A stretch of 64,000 nucleotides of DNA, from NCBI GenBank assembly GCA_963664935.2, contig CAXXSE010000007.1, forward strand, positions 62,001 to 126,000, written 5' to 3'. The notes under the pieces were generated by a model that worked only from the letters and a program-made list of their open reading frames with translations, ran no database searches and was not told the DNA's origin. This document shows positions 19,227 through 28,299 of the stretch, piece by piece; within the stretch, counting starts at the first letter, position 1; the number at the start of each line of letters is the position of its first letter. The position numbers were made by a program, and so were the translations under genes. The stretch is from G963664935 sp963664935. Lineage in GTDB: Bacteria > Pseudomonadota > Gammaproteobacteria > Methylococcales > G963664935.

Positions 19227-19390
19227 ATAGTTATTAAATTGGTAACTATTCAGCGTAACCCTATAGCTGTTCAGGTTGCGGCTTATTTTTGTGAGTACAA
19301 GGAAAAAGCGCGGAGTTTATAAGTATACATGAGCACTTTTAACACAGTAATCGTGAAAATTATTCGCAAGCTGAATTGTTACTTAAATTG

Positions 19391-20167
19391 TTATCGTTTT
19401 GGCAGGTAATTCAAAGGGTTAACAGGTTTTCCATAGCTTCTGACTTCAAAATGCAGAGCTGGTGTTTTACCCCTCTTTCCCTCGAGTTCCGCAATTTTCT
19501 GACCTCGACGAACTGAATTACCCTCCTTGGCAAGCAACACTCTATTATTTCCGTATGCACTGAGGAATTTCTCATTGTGCTTGACGATAATCAATTTTCC
19601 GTATCCTATGAGACCACTGCCACTGTAGACAACTTTTCCATTAGCTGCTACAAAAACAGATTGTCCCCTTACACCGCCAATATCGAGACCTTTCCCTCCC
19701 GTTTGATAAAATGTTTTTTTTATCTCTCCCTTTAGCGGCCATTGCCAGTGAACCTTTAGCAATTTCTTTTTACTTTTTGGAGCGTTTGGCTTTTTTGTGT
19801 TCTTTTTCTCTTTCTGGAACGTCTTTTTACTATTTCGAGCCGCCCGCCTTGGCTCTTTAGCCGATTGAACTGGTGCGAATAATTTTATTTTTTGCCCGGC
19901 ATGGATTATATAGGGCTTGGAGATTCTATTCCATCGAGCCACGGAACGATAATCAAGGCTAGCCCGCCATGAAATGGCGAAAAGAGTATCGCCCTTTTCG
20001 ACCTGATAGTACTTCGTGTCCGGCTTGATAACCGGATAACGTTTGGAACCAAGCCGGGGTGTTGTACTACAAGATACGCACAGTAAAACAATCAGAACAA
20101 CAACTAGAACGTGGCATCGTGGCCCCGCAATAGAAAACTGGTAAGAGATGCGGGCTAATCCACGCAT
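19391..20167 (-). CDS. nlpD: NlpD, LysM/M23-fold amidase-activator lipoprotein
   Basis: A 258-residue protein. The signal sequence has a lipobox (LLCVSC) near residue 33. It has a LysM domain (YYQVEKGDTLFAISWRAS ... IHAGQKIKLF), a Lys-rich linker and a degenerate M23 domain (GKGLDIGGVRGQSVFVAANGK, LHFEVRSYGKPVNPLNYLP). As in E. coli NlpD, the zinc ligands of true M23 peptidases are replaced, which fits an activator of a peptidoglycan amidase. nlpD normally sits directly upstream of rpoS; here the composite transposon separates them. Confidence 0.93.
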   Translation of the reverse strand: MRGLARISYQFSIAGPRCHVLVVVLIVLLCVSCSTTPRLGSKRYPVIKPDTKYYQVEKGDTLFAISWRASLDYRSVARWNRISKPYIIHAGQKIKLFAPVQSAKEPRRAARNSKKTFQKEKKNTKKPNAPKSKKKLLKVHWQWPLKGEIKKTFYQTGGKGLDIGGVRGQSVFVAANGKVVYSGSGLIGYGKLIIVKHNEKFLSAYGNNRVLLAKEGNSVRRGQKIAELEGKRGKTPALHFEVRSYGKPVNPLNYLPKR

Positions 20168-20173
20168 ATCGAC

Positions 20174-20923
20174 TTATCCTAACAAAACATCTTTAGCCTG
20201 ATTGATTTTCGCGGCGAGATAATCTGATCCCCCCCGATCCGGATGGAGTTTTTGAATAAGCCGCCGGTGCGCTTGTTTGACCGCATCATCCGAGGCGTCC
20301 GACCGCAAGCCAAGAATCCGAATAGCTTCGTCTTTGTTCATTGGACCACTCTCCGGTGGAGCGGTCTGGCTCCAACCGTCGTCGTCTCTAAATGTCTCTT
20401 TCCACTCGGCGCCATGCACCCTATCCAGGTAGGCTTCAACCAATTGAGCCGATTCGCGATCATGCGCCATGCATTCTTTATAAAATTCCGCCAGTTGGTC
20501 CAGTGGGATTTCGTGAAGATGTTTTCCCGCAAACCGTCCTTCGAGCACTTGGCCGTCAAGCTCGCCAGTGTGATGGTCAAGTTGCATACGGATAAAGCGC
20601 GCTTCCACGGTAGATTGATCGGATGATTCATGGGCTGATGACGAATCACGAGTTTTTAGCTGCATCCAAAGACGATGCAACAAAGGAGCAAAACGCAATA
20701 AATGGGGCAGAGACCTCGCGAAAACAGCCACCAGAGCCCCAATCAAAGGAACCACCCAATTCAATCGGCCGGTAACCGCGAGCAGAACCAACAACCCGAC
20801 ACCGATATAAATCAGAACGCCTTTTAACCAGCCCGAAATTTGGGATGGTGGGGTCTTTAAAAACCGCCGCAATAGCCAAAGAGCGGCGATTACCACCGCA
20901 AAGATAAAAACAATTCGAATCAA
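20174..20923 (-). CDS. Membrane-anchored DnaJ-domain protein
   Basis: Two or three N-terminal hydrophobic segments (IVFIFAVVIAALWLL, GVLIYIGVGLLVLLAVTG, VPLIGALVAVFA) lead into a soluble region. A C-terminal J domain follows, with the HPD motif (LIQKLHPDRGGSDYLAAKINQAKDVLL). The layout resembles Tim14-like or DjlA-like co-chaperones that recruit Hsp70 to the membrane. It starts with TTG in a TTGA overlap with the VWA gene stop, so the two are translationally coupled. Confidence 0.85.
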   Translation of the reverse strand: MIRIVFIFAVVIAALWLLRRFLKTPPSQISGWLKGVLIYIGVGLLVLLAVTGRLNWVVPLIGALVAVFARSLPHLLRFAPLLHRLWMQLKTRDSSSAHESSDQSTVEARFIRMQLDHHTGELDGQVLEGRFAGKHLHEIPLDQLAEFYKECMAHDRESAQLVEAYLDRVHGAEWKETFRDDDGWSQTAPPESGPMNKDEAIRILGLRSDASDDAVKQAHRRLIQKLHPDRGGSDYLAAKINQAKDVLLG

Positions 20924-21627
20924 GGCTTATTATTAGTCATTTGGCGGCTCAATTGTAAGACAGCCGCACCCCGCATTTGACTGAAATCCCGCAAAGCCGA
21001 CGGGCCAGCGGCGGCGTATACGGCAACCGCACTCAACAAATCCTTTAATTGTTGCGCACTACTTGCGTCAAACCGGCAAAAGGCGCCCCGACTTAACGAT
21101 GCTATCCGCTTAAATACCGTTTCGGCGCCAACATCGAAACCTTCTTGAAACATGAATACGGGCACACCCAAAATACCTAATTTCCCACTAACTCCATACA
21201 AATAATCGGCACTTTCTTCGACATTGTCGCCGACAAAAACCATAGCATTCACCTTCTTCCCATGGGCCTCCTTTTTCCCATGGTCAAGCACCCTTCTTAT
21301 TTGAGTGTAGCCACCAAGGCAAGTCACGCGGTTCATTTCTCTTAACAAATCATTGGTGTTGCTCAACCAGGAGCTGGCATGAAATTCCTCGATTCCCCGA
21401 TAATGACAAAGCTGTATTTCCAAGCCTCCGATGGCGGAAGTGGCTTGAAACATTTCCACTTGAATATCGCGAGCCTGAATCCAAGTCGGTCCTCTGCTCG
21501 CGGTGGCATCCATGGCGAAAATAAGCCGACCTTTACCTTGAGGCGCTTTAACAATCTGGCTCTTAGCCATTTTGTCTAGGAACTTGTCGATTTCAGCACG
21601 GCTCGATTTGGTGAGGAGTTTTTTCAT
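20920..21627 (-). CDS. von Willebrand factor A domain protein
   Basis: ATG 21627 (MKKLLTKSSRAEIDKF) is preferred; a longer form from 21693 would run into the divergent xthA region. The VWA core has a MIDAS-type DATAS motif (LIFAMDATASRG), TCLGGYTQ as the second metal site and VFVGDNVEE as the third. The mid-part predicts a Rossmann-like fold. It has no signal peptide, so it is likely cytoplasmic. It is coupled to the DnaJ-like membrane protein. Function not known. Confidence 0.8.
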   Translation of the reverse strand: MKKLLTKSSRAEIDKFLDKMAKSQIVKAPQGKGRLIFAMDATASRGPTWIQARDIQVEMFQATSAIGGLEIQLCHYRGIEEFHASSWLSNTNDLLREMNRVTCLGGYTQIRRVLDHGKKEAHGKKVNAMVFVGDNVEESADYLYGVSGKLGILGVPVFMFQEGFDVGAETVFKRIASLSRGAFCRFDASSAQQLKDLLSAVAVYAAAGPSALRDFSQMRGAAVLQLSRQMTNNKP

Positions 21628-21734
21628 GTGATTCCGAAAAACAATAAGCAACGGCGGTAAGATATTGTAAACCGAACCGAGTGCCCAGAACATCAGTTAT
21701 AATTCCACCAGAAATCTACTCTAAAATATTGACT

Positions 21735-22499
21735 ATGAAATTGATCTCGTGGAATGTAAATGGGATACGGGCCGTGCGGAAAAAAGGATTTGAAGATTCT
21801 ATCAAACGCGCCAACCCCGATATTATCTGTCTTCAAGAAACCCGAGCCCAGCCCGAGCAAGTCGCGGAAGCGGTTGCTAGATTAGAGGATTACCACGTCT
21901 ATTCGAATTCAGCTGTCCGTAAAGGTTATTCCGGGACGGCGATTCTGACAAAAGTGCAACCCCAACATATAACTAAGGGTATAGCAATTGAGGAACACGA
22001 CCGGGAAGGGCGTGTGATCACCGCGGAATTTGAAAATTTTTATCTGGTTTCGGTGTATGTTCCGAATTCGGGGAATGAATTGGTACGTCTTGACTACCGG
22101 AAAACATGGGACGGCGATTTCCTTGGCTTTTTAAAAAATCTTGAACGAAACAAACCCGTCATCGCCTGTGGCGATTTCAACGTTGCCCATCAGGAAATCG
22201 ATATTGCCCGCCCGAAAGCCAATTACAACAAAACCGCCGGTTATACCCAAACCGAAATCGATGGGCTTAGCAACTTTTTAGACGCCTGTTTTGTCGATAC
22301 ATTTCGCCACCGGCATACCGATACAGTTAAATACAGCTGGTGGAGTTTTCGCGCGAATGCACGAGCCAAGAATATTGGCTGGCGCATTGATTATTGTATC
22401 GTCACATTGGGTTTACTAAAAAATATCAAAGAGGCTTTTATATTGACTGATATCCTAGGTTCCGATCATTGCCCGGTTGGTCTGGAAATTAACCTTTAA
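21735..22499 (+). CDS. xthA: Exodeoxyribonuclease III
   Basis: 254 residues of the AP-endonuclease/exonuclease-phosphatase fold. The motifs are ISWNVNGIRA, IICLQETRAQPEQV (catalytic Glu), VPNSG, CGDFNVAHQEIDIARP, YSWWSFRANARAKNIGWRIDYC and LGSDHCPVGLEI (catalytic Asp-His). It removes abasic sites and 3' blocks in base-excision repair. It appears intact and is divergent from the VWA gene. Confidence 0.95.
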   Translation: MKLISWNVNGIRAVRKKGFEDSIKRANPDIICLQETRAQPEQVAEAVARLEDYHVYSNSAVRKGYSGTAILTKVQPQHITKGIAIEEHDREGRVITAEFENFYLVSVYVPNSGNELVRLDYRKTWDGDFLGFLKNLERNKPVIACGDFNVAHQEIDIARPKANYNKTAGYTQTEIDGLSNFLDACFVDTFRHRHTDTVKYSWWSFRANARAKNIGWRIDYCIVTLGLLKNIKEAFILTDILGSDHCPVGLEINL

Positions 22500-22509
22500 A
22501 CCGGATATT

Positions 22510-23412
22510 TCAATCAAAGTCGTCTAGACAACGATCAAGCGCATCTTCCCAATCGGGTAAAAGCAACCCAAATATTGCTTTTAATTTCTCGTTGGAGAGC
22601 ACCGAATAGGCGGGTCGTATAGCGGGCGTGGGATATTCTTCGGTAGGTACGGGAAAAAGCTCCGCGCAGGATGCATTTAATACCCCCTTTTGCTTGGCTA
22701 CCGTGGCAATTCGTTTTGCGAACCCATACCAGGTTGTTTGGCCATTGCAACTCAAGTTGTATACACCGGAACGATTCCCCGGCGTAAAACGCCCTTTTAC
22801 TGAGCACTGTTCAATAATTTGAGCGGTGTATTCCGCAATCACCCTGCTCCAGGTCGGCGTTCCGACTTGGTCGTCAACAATTTTCAGCTGGTTTTGCTCC
22901 CGCATTAATCGCAGCATGGTTAACAAAAAATTTTTCCCCCGCGACCCATACACCCAAGACGTCCTCAAGATTAAATACGGAAAATCGATTTCTTGAATAG
23001 CTTGTTCACCTTGAAGTTTGGTTTTTCCGTAAACACTTCGCGGATTAGTCGTCGCATCCTCGCAATAGGGTTCGGTTGTCTTCCCGTCGAAAATATAGTC
23101 GGTGGAAAAATGGACGAGACCCGCACCCACGGATTTGGCGACCTTAGCAATTACGCCTAAGGAAACACCATTTATTTGACTGGCTTGATCACTATCCTCC
23201 TCAGCTCGATCTACCGCGGTATAAGCCGCGGCGTTGACCACTACCCGCGGACAAACCCGAATTATCGCTGTTTCGATGGATTGGGTATCCAAAAGATCCA
23301 GCCGATTTTCCGTGGAACCGCGATCAACCGCAACAACATCTCCCAAGCGCGTAAGCTCCCGCCTCAATTCCCAAGCCACCTGCCCTTCCCTACCGATGAG
23401 CAATATTTTCAT
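22510..23412 (-). CDS. rfbD: dTDP-4-dehydrorhamnose reductase
   Basis: A 300-residue extended SDR. It has an N-terminal dinucleotide motif (LLIGREGQVAWEL, a G-x-x-G-x-x-x variant), STDYIFDG, the active-site Y-x-x-x-K (SVYGKTKLQGE) and RTSWVYGSRGKNF. It performs the last step of dTDP-L-rhamnose synthesis. rfbB is 72 bp upstream; rfbA and rfbC are not in the window. It appears intact. Confidence 0.93.
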   Translation of the reverse strand: MKILLIGREGQVAWELRRELTRLGDVVAVDRGSTENRLDLLDTQSIETAIIRVCPRVVVNAAAYTAVDRAEEDSDQASQINGVSLGVIAKVAKSVGAGLVHFSTDYIFDGKTTEPYCEDATTNPRSVYGKTKLQGEQAIQEIDFPYLILRTSWVYGSRGKNFLLTMLRLMREQNQLKIVDDQVGTPTWSRVIAEYTAQIIEQCSVKGRFTPGNRSGVYNLSCNGQTTWYGFAKRIATVAKQKGVLNASCAELFPVPTEEYPTPAIRPAYSVLSNEKLKAIFGLLLPDWEDALDRCLDDFD

Positions 23413-23484
23413 AGCCCCAGATTTGATTGTTCTTAAAGATTTTGTATCATCTAAATACCGGCAATAACTCCTTCGGCAAGTCCC

Positions 23485-24570
23485 TTATTCTTCATCCGTT
23501 TCCGAAACTCCAAACCCGAGACGTTCACCAAGATAGGCGCCATCCATGACGCGTTGAGTCCAAAACGTATTTTCAAGGTACCATTGCACGGTCTTTCTTA
23601 AACCGGACTCGAATGTTTCGAGGGTTTCCCAGCCTAATTCTGATCTGATCTTGGTAGCATCGATCGCATATCGAAGGTCGTGCCCAGGTCTGTCCGGTAC
23701 GAACTGGATCAAATCGGCATGGGGTCTATAGAGCGATTCGGGCGCCAGTTCATCCAACAATGCGCACACCGTTTTGACGACTTCAAGATTCGTTTTTTCG
23801 CTGTTGCCGCCTATGTTATACACTTCTCCGGGTTTGCCGGATTCCAGCACACATTCTAAAGCCCTACAATGATCCTCAACGTAGAGCCAGTCTCTAATGT
23901 TGCCACCCGATCCATATACCGGTAGCGGTTTCCCCTTGATTGCGTTGTTGATTACCAAGGGAATGAGCTTTTCCGGAAATTGGTATGCGCCATAATTATT
24001 CGAACAATTCGATGTCAGGACCGGCATACCATAGGTATGAAAATAAGCCCTGATCAAATGATCGGTGGATGCTTTAGTCGCGGAATAGGGCGAATTCGGT
24101 TGGTATGGCGACGTTTCGGTAAATTTTCCGGTTTCACCCAACGATCCATACACTTCATCCGTCGAAACTTGTAGAAAACGGAAACCTTCTTTTTCGTCCG
24201 CGGGGAGCTGGTTCCAATACTGCCGAGATGCCTCAAGCAATTGGTATGAACCCAAAATATTCGTCTGAACAAACTTTTCCGGAGAATCGATCGATCGGTC
24301 TACATGGCTTACCACGGCAAAATTGACCACCGCATCAGGCTTATATCGATGCAACACGTACTCGGCCATATTTCGGTCGCCGATAGAGCCCAATACAAAA
24401 TAATAATTTGGATTGTCATCGACCGCCGACAATCTTTCCAGATTCCCGGCGTAAGTTAACGCATCCAGGTTGATCACACAGGTGTCGCCCTTCAGGACTT
24501 GCCTAAGCACGAAATTACCGCCGATAAACCCGGCGCCTCCCGTGACGAGAATTCGCTTTTCGCTTTCCAT
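23485..24570 (-). CDS. rfbB: dTDP-glucose 4,6-dehydratase
   Basis: A 361-residue extended SDR with GGAGFIGGNFVL (NAD binding), STDEVYGSL with the catalytic Asp-Glu pair, and YSATKASTDHL (Y-x-x-x-K). ATG 24570 overlaps the stop of the ABC permease by one base (TGATG), so translation is coupled to the PQQ-type ABC genes. This is an unusual operon partner for a sugar-nucleotide enzyme. Confidence 0.94.
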   Translation of the reverse strand: MESEKRILVTGGAGFIGGNFVLRQVLKGDTCVINLDALTYAGNLERLSAVDDNPNYYFVLGSIGDRNMAEYVLHRYKPDAVVNFAVVSHVDRSIDSPEKFVQTNILGSYQLLEASRQYWNQLPADEKEGFRFLQVSTDEVYGSLGETGKFTETSPYQPNSPYSATKASTDHLIRAYFHTYGMPVLTSNCSNNYGAYQFPEKLIPLVINNAIKGKPLPVYGSGGNIRDWLYVEDHCRALECVLESGKPGEVYNIGGNSEKTNLEVVKTVCALLDELAPESLYRPHADLIQFVPDRPGHDLRYAIDATKIRSELGWETLETFESGLRKTVQWYLENTFWTQRVMDGAYLGERLGFGVSETDEE

Positions 24571-25373
24571 CAATTGTTACCTTTTCGTTTATTAAATCCC
24601 TTAATCGGCTTATAACCCAAGATAGCCAAAGTTAAAAACACTCCGAGGGTTACTACAGTATAGTAAAAACTATAGGCATTAAACTGGCCGTATAATGCGA
24701 ATCTCACCAATTCGACGGCTTGAGAAAATGGATTATATTGGGCAAGAGTAAAGAGTACCTCGCTCGACTCCTTCATCTTCCACAGAGGATAAAGCGCGGT
24801 TGACATGAAAAACATGGGGAAAATCACAAAATTCATCACCCCGGCGAAATTTTCCAATTGTTTTATAAACGTCGACAATAGCATCCCTAATGCACCCAAC
24901 ATTAACCCGGATAATACCAAAGCGGGAAACAACCACAAATAGCCGAGCCAGGGTGGTTCAATATCATAAAACCATGCCACCAATAAAAATGTGTAAACCT
25001 GTAATACCGATACCGCGGTTCCGGCCAATAATTTACTGGTCAGCAAAAACCAGCGCGGCAACGGGCTCACGAGCAAGGTACGCATACTCCCCATTTCCCG
25101 ATCGTAAACCATGGACAGAGAACTTTGCATGCCGTTGAATAGCTGAATCATCCCCACTAACCCCGGCGCGATATAAACCTCATAGAGTATATAGGTTTCG
25201 TAGGGTGGAATAATTGCAATCCCTAAGGTCGACCGAAACCCCGCCGCGAACACGAACAGCCACACCAAGGGACGTACCAAAGCAGCAATAAACCGTTCCC
25301 GCTGAAGAAGAAACCGCCATAATTCCCGCGTCATAATTCCACGCATCGCGCGAAAATAATGCAATATTTTCAA
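24570..25373 (-). CDS. ABC-2 type permease, PQQ-dependent alcohol-oxidation associated
   Basis: 267 residues with six hydrophobic segments of an ABC-2 exporter permease (YILYEVYIAPGLVGMIQLFNGM, SLSMVYDREMGSMRTLLVSPLPRWF). The start overlaps the ATPase stop by 4 bp. Its identity is taken mainly from gene order: substrate-binding protein, beta-propeller, ATPase, permease is the layout known from the PQQ-dependent alcohol dehydrogenase-associated ABC cluster of methylotrophs and pseudomonads. The transported substrate is unknown. Confidence 0.87.
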   Translation of the reverse strand: MKILHYFRAMRGIMTRELWRFLLQRERFIAALVRPLVWLFVFAAGFRSTLGIAIIPPYETYILYEVYIAPGLVGMIQLFNGMQSSLSMVYDREMGSMRTLLVSPLPRWFLLTSKLLAGTAVSVLQVYTFLLVAWFYDIEPPWLGYLWLFPALVLSGLMLGALGMLLSTFIKQLENFAGVMNFVIFPMFFMSTALYPLWKMKESSEVLFTLAQYNPFSQAVELVRFALYGQFNAYSFYYTVVTLGVFLTLAILGYKPIKGFNKRKGNN

Positions 25374-26116
25374 GCCGCGTTTTCCTCGTTCGTGAAAAAA
25401 TGGAAGGCTTGCTGAATATTATCCGCTGTGGGCGCTTGCCAGATAACCTCCGGAACAGGCCCCTTGGCGCGTATCGAACCCTTGTGCAACACGATGACAT
25501 GGTCTTGTTCATAGACCTCATCGATAAGATGGGTAGCCCATAAAACAGCGATCTTTTCCGAGCGGCAAAGTCCATGGATATAGTCTACAATGGCTCGACG
25601 GCTTGGAACATCCAAACCGACCGTCGGTTCATCGAGAAGCAATACACTGGGTCGATGCAATAAGGCTCTTGCAATTTCGACACGACGCCGGTGGCCACCA
25701 TTCAATTGACGAACCTTTTCGTTTCTTCGCGGGTACATCCCTTGCCGCTCCAGCTCTTCTTGGATCCGCTGAACGCTTTGTTTCCTCGATAGTCCATGGA
25801 GTGAAGCATGGTAACGCAAATTCTGAACAACACTCAAATCCAAATCCAAAGTAGGTTGTTGAAACACAACACCGAGTTTAGCCAGAGCAGCTGTTGATTT
25901 TCGTTGGATATCGTGACCATTGATCGCGATTTTTCCATGTCCGGTATCGTAAAGACGCGTAATCAGACTGAAAAGCGTTGTTTTTCCCGCGCCGTTGGGA
26001 CCCAGCAAAATCGTACACTCACCCTGTTTAACTTGGAAATTGATACCTTCCAACGCTGTTTTCCGACCAAAGGCATAGGAAATATTTTCCACCTCCAGAG
26101 CTGGAATTGTATTCAT
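25370..26116 (-). CDS. ABC transporter ATP-binding protein, PQQ-associated cluster
   Basis: 248 residues with Walker A (LLGPNGAGKTTLFSL), Q-loop (VVFQQPTLD), a variant signature (VRQLNGGHRRRVEIARALL, with LNGGH in place of LSGGQ) and Walker B (VLLLDEPTVGLD), then the H-loop (ATHLIDE). It overlaps both neighbours by 4 bp. The non-standard signature (LNGGH) is typical of this sub-family of exporters. It pairs with the permease at 24570. Confidence 0.92.
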   Translation of the reverse strand: MNTIPALEVENISYAFGRKTALEGINFQVKQGECTILLGPNGAGKTTLFSLITRLYDTGHGKIAINGHDIQRKSTAALAKLGVVFQQPTLDLDLSVVQNLRYHASLHGLSRKQSVQRIQEELERQGMYPRRNEKVRQLNGGHRRRVEIARALLHRPSVLLLDEPTVGLDVPSRRAIVDYIHGLCRSEKIAVLWATHLIDEVYEQDHVIVLHKGSIRAKGPVPEVIWQAPTADNIQQAFHFFTNEENAA

Positions 26117-27099
26117 GGTTTAACCGCGATACCCCAAGGGGAACGTCCAACTGCTACGGATTTGAGTACCTTGTGTCGTTCCAGATCAATGATCGAAATA
26201 TCGTTACTCACACCATTAGTCGTGTAAAGACGCTTTTGATCCGGGGAAAACGCCAGATTCCAAACCCTTTGACCAACCAATAAGTAACCTTTAACCTTAA
26301 ATGCCTTGGCATCAATAATAGCAACCCGGTTGGCGGGACCTAAAGCCACATAGGCCCATTGTTTATCCGCATCCACTTTCAAGCCGACGGGCTGAATCTT
26401 TTCCGCCGAAACCCCCGGAATTTTAAAGTCTATTTTTTCGACAATCCGGCGGCTTGGGACGTCAATGACCGTTACATTTCCGGCAATTTCCGAGGTCAGC
26501 CAAAGCTGTTGGCTATCGGTGCTAAACGTTACGCCCCTGGGCCGCGGATCGACTAGGGTATTATCGATAATTTCAAGTTTTTCGCGATCGATCCAATGAA
26601 TCATATTAGTTGTTTCACTGGCACTAACCACCCAACGGTTGTCGGGACTCACGTCAATGCCTTCGGGCTCAACCCCGACGGGCACCTGTTTCACGATCTC
26701 CCGCTGCTTGACGTCAACCACGGTAACCAAGTTGTCGTCTTCGTTAGAGACATAGAGAAACCGGCCACCCGGGTCCAGAGCAAAAGTCTCGGGATTTTCG
26801 CCCGAAGGCAAGGTTCCCACGACTTGGTAGGAACTTGTATCCACGATTTGTATAGTATTGTCGTCGCTGGTGGCGATATAGAGATACCGTTGATCTTGGC
26901 TCAACACGATACCCCTTGGCCTCTGACCGACTTTAACCGTGTTGATCAGCTTAGCGCTTGCCGCATCGACAATCGCCAGGGCATTATCTTTTTCCAGGGT
27001 GACAAAAATTGTTTCACCCCGGGCGACATTGGCAAGCAACGTTAAAAAAAGTGCGGCTACTACACAAAACTTTTTCACTACACTATTTTCATACGCCAT
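26113..27099 (-). CDS. Periplasmic YVTN-type beta-propeller protein, PQQ-associated cluster
   Basis: 328 residues with a signal peptide (VVKKFCVVAALFLTLLANVARG) and about seven blades of YVTN-like repeats (RPRGIVLSQDQRYLYIATSDDN, ENPETFALDPGGRFLYVSNEDDN, VEPEGIDVSPDNRWVV). Such proteins accompany PQQ-dependent alcohol dehydrogenase ABC systems; their exact role is unknown. It starts 6 bp after the substrate-binding gene. Confidence 0.9.
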   Translation of the reverse strand: MAYENSVVKKFCVVAALFLTLLANVARGETIFVTLEKDNALAIVDAASAKLINTVKVGQRPRGIVLSQDQRYLYIATSDDNTIQIVDTSSYQVVGTLPSGENPETFALDPGGRFLYVSNEDDNLVTVVDVKQREIVKQVPVGVEPEGIDVSPDNRWVVSASETTNMIHWIDREKLEIIDNTLVDPRPRGVTFSTDSQQLWLTSEIAGNVTVIDVPSRRIVEKIDFKIPGVSAEKIQPVGLKVDADKQWAYVALGPANRVAIIDAKAFKVKGYLLVGQRVWNLAFSPDQKRLYTTNGVSNDISIIDLERHKVLKSVAVGRSPWGIAVKP

Positions 27100-27105
27100 A
27101 GTTGA

Positions 27106-28299
27106 TCACGATTTACAAGCTGATTCGGGTTCATCAAAACCCAATGTGTCCAGTTGGTTCCTTGGATGTAAAAATCCATCAAGGGGGGCAACCGCCACCA
27201 TTGACCGGGCGGCGGCCAGCAGAACCGGTTGCCTTAATTGGCCACTCCAACGACGAAACGTCAATTTCTTCCCTTTAAACCCCGCTAAAGCGAAGTCATC
27301 GCTCAGAATATATGCGCGGATTTTCTCAAACTCCAAGGAATGCTGCCGCGTCGCGGCTTCACCGATCGCCCGAACCGCGAGCCATCCGCCATAATCCTCT
27401 TCGGTCATCCATCGACCCGACAGTTTTTTAAACCGATTTTGCAGCTGCACCGCCCCCCACTGCTCATGGGTGCGATGCCACGACGTTGGCGTAAGCCCTT
27501 GAGATCCGGCGATGGGCCGCGGAATCCAAGTTCGATAGGTAAAATACTCGCCAAACAATCCGGCTTCATCCGCGACAATTAGAATATCGTAGTCAATCCC
27601 CTGGGTAAACACCGGTATCTCCGATTGAGCGGTGCGGCGGGCATCATGAGTATGCTCCCAAGCCTTCTCTTTGACAATTTGCATCCCATAACGCTTTGCT
27701 GCCCGCCGCAATGCGTTTGCATAAAACCGATCCGCTTGCGCGGGCCCGACAACCATGAACCAGTTCCGCCATCGCTTTTTAAGCATATATTGCGCTAAGG
27801 CATCGCCCCGCATCGCTCGGCTGGGGCGCAAGTGTACAACATTCGGCAGGCACTTTTCCTGCCTTAGCTGATCGTCAATTGTCGCGATATCGTAAAAAAA
27901 CAGAGCTTGCGTCTCCGCCGTCTCGGTCAATCGAAGTAAAGCGGAAGCCGACAGATTTGTTACGAAATGTTGATGGCCGGAAGCCACAAGTTTACGAAAT
28001 GGCACTACCACATCAGCATTGAATGGAACCACCGCCGTTTTTAATCGAAACTTTTGGCCTGTGAATCGGCCAGTGGTGTTATTGTCGGCAATCCCGAGCT
28101 TTACACCTTGCAATCCACTGTCATGAATGATTGGATCCAGATTCGACAATGCTGGCGGAATTGCCTTGCCCTGGACGAAATAGACAATCTCCAATTCAGA
28201 TTCGGAGGCAAGCAATACGCTTGAAGAAACAAGGTTTAACAGCGCCAATAGACAGTACGATAGTTTTTTTTTTGATTTACTCAAAGCTGACCTCTTCAA
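27106..28299 (-). CDS. ABC transporter substrate-binding protein, PQQ-associated cluster
   Basis: About 395 residues with a signal peptide (LSYCLLALLNLVSSSVLLAS) and a type-1 periplasmic binding fold related to branched-chain amino-acid receptors (VKLGIADNNTTGRF, FVTNLSASALLRLTE, YDILIVADEAGLFGEYF). The start is TTG 28299, or the TTG 15 nt later, which has GAAGAGG at better spacing. It is first in the operon, so the promoter should lie in 28300-28440. No methanol dehydrogenase gene is in the window. Confidence 0.88.
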   Translation of the reverse strand: MKRSALSKSKKKLSYCLLALLNLVSSSVLLASESELEIVYFVQGKAIPPALSNLDPIIHDSGLQGVKLGIADNNTTGRFTGQKFRLKTAVVPFNADVVVPFRKLVASGHQHFVTNLSASALLRLTETAETQALFFYDIATIDDQLRQEKCLPNVVHLRPSRAMRGDALAQYMLKKRWRNWFMVVGPAQADRFYANALRRAAKRYGMQIVKEKAWEHTHDARRTAQSEIPVFTQGIDYDILIVADEAGLFGEYFTYRTWIPRPIAGSQGLTPTSWHRTHEQWGAVQLQNRFKKLSGRWMTEEDYGGWLAVRAIGEAATRQHSLEFEKIRAYILSDDFALAGFKGKKLTFRRWSGQLRQPVLLAAARSMVAVAPLDGFLHPRNQLDTLGFDEPESACKS

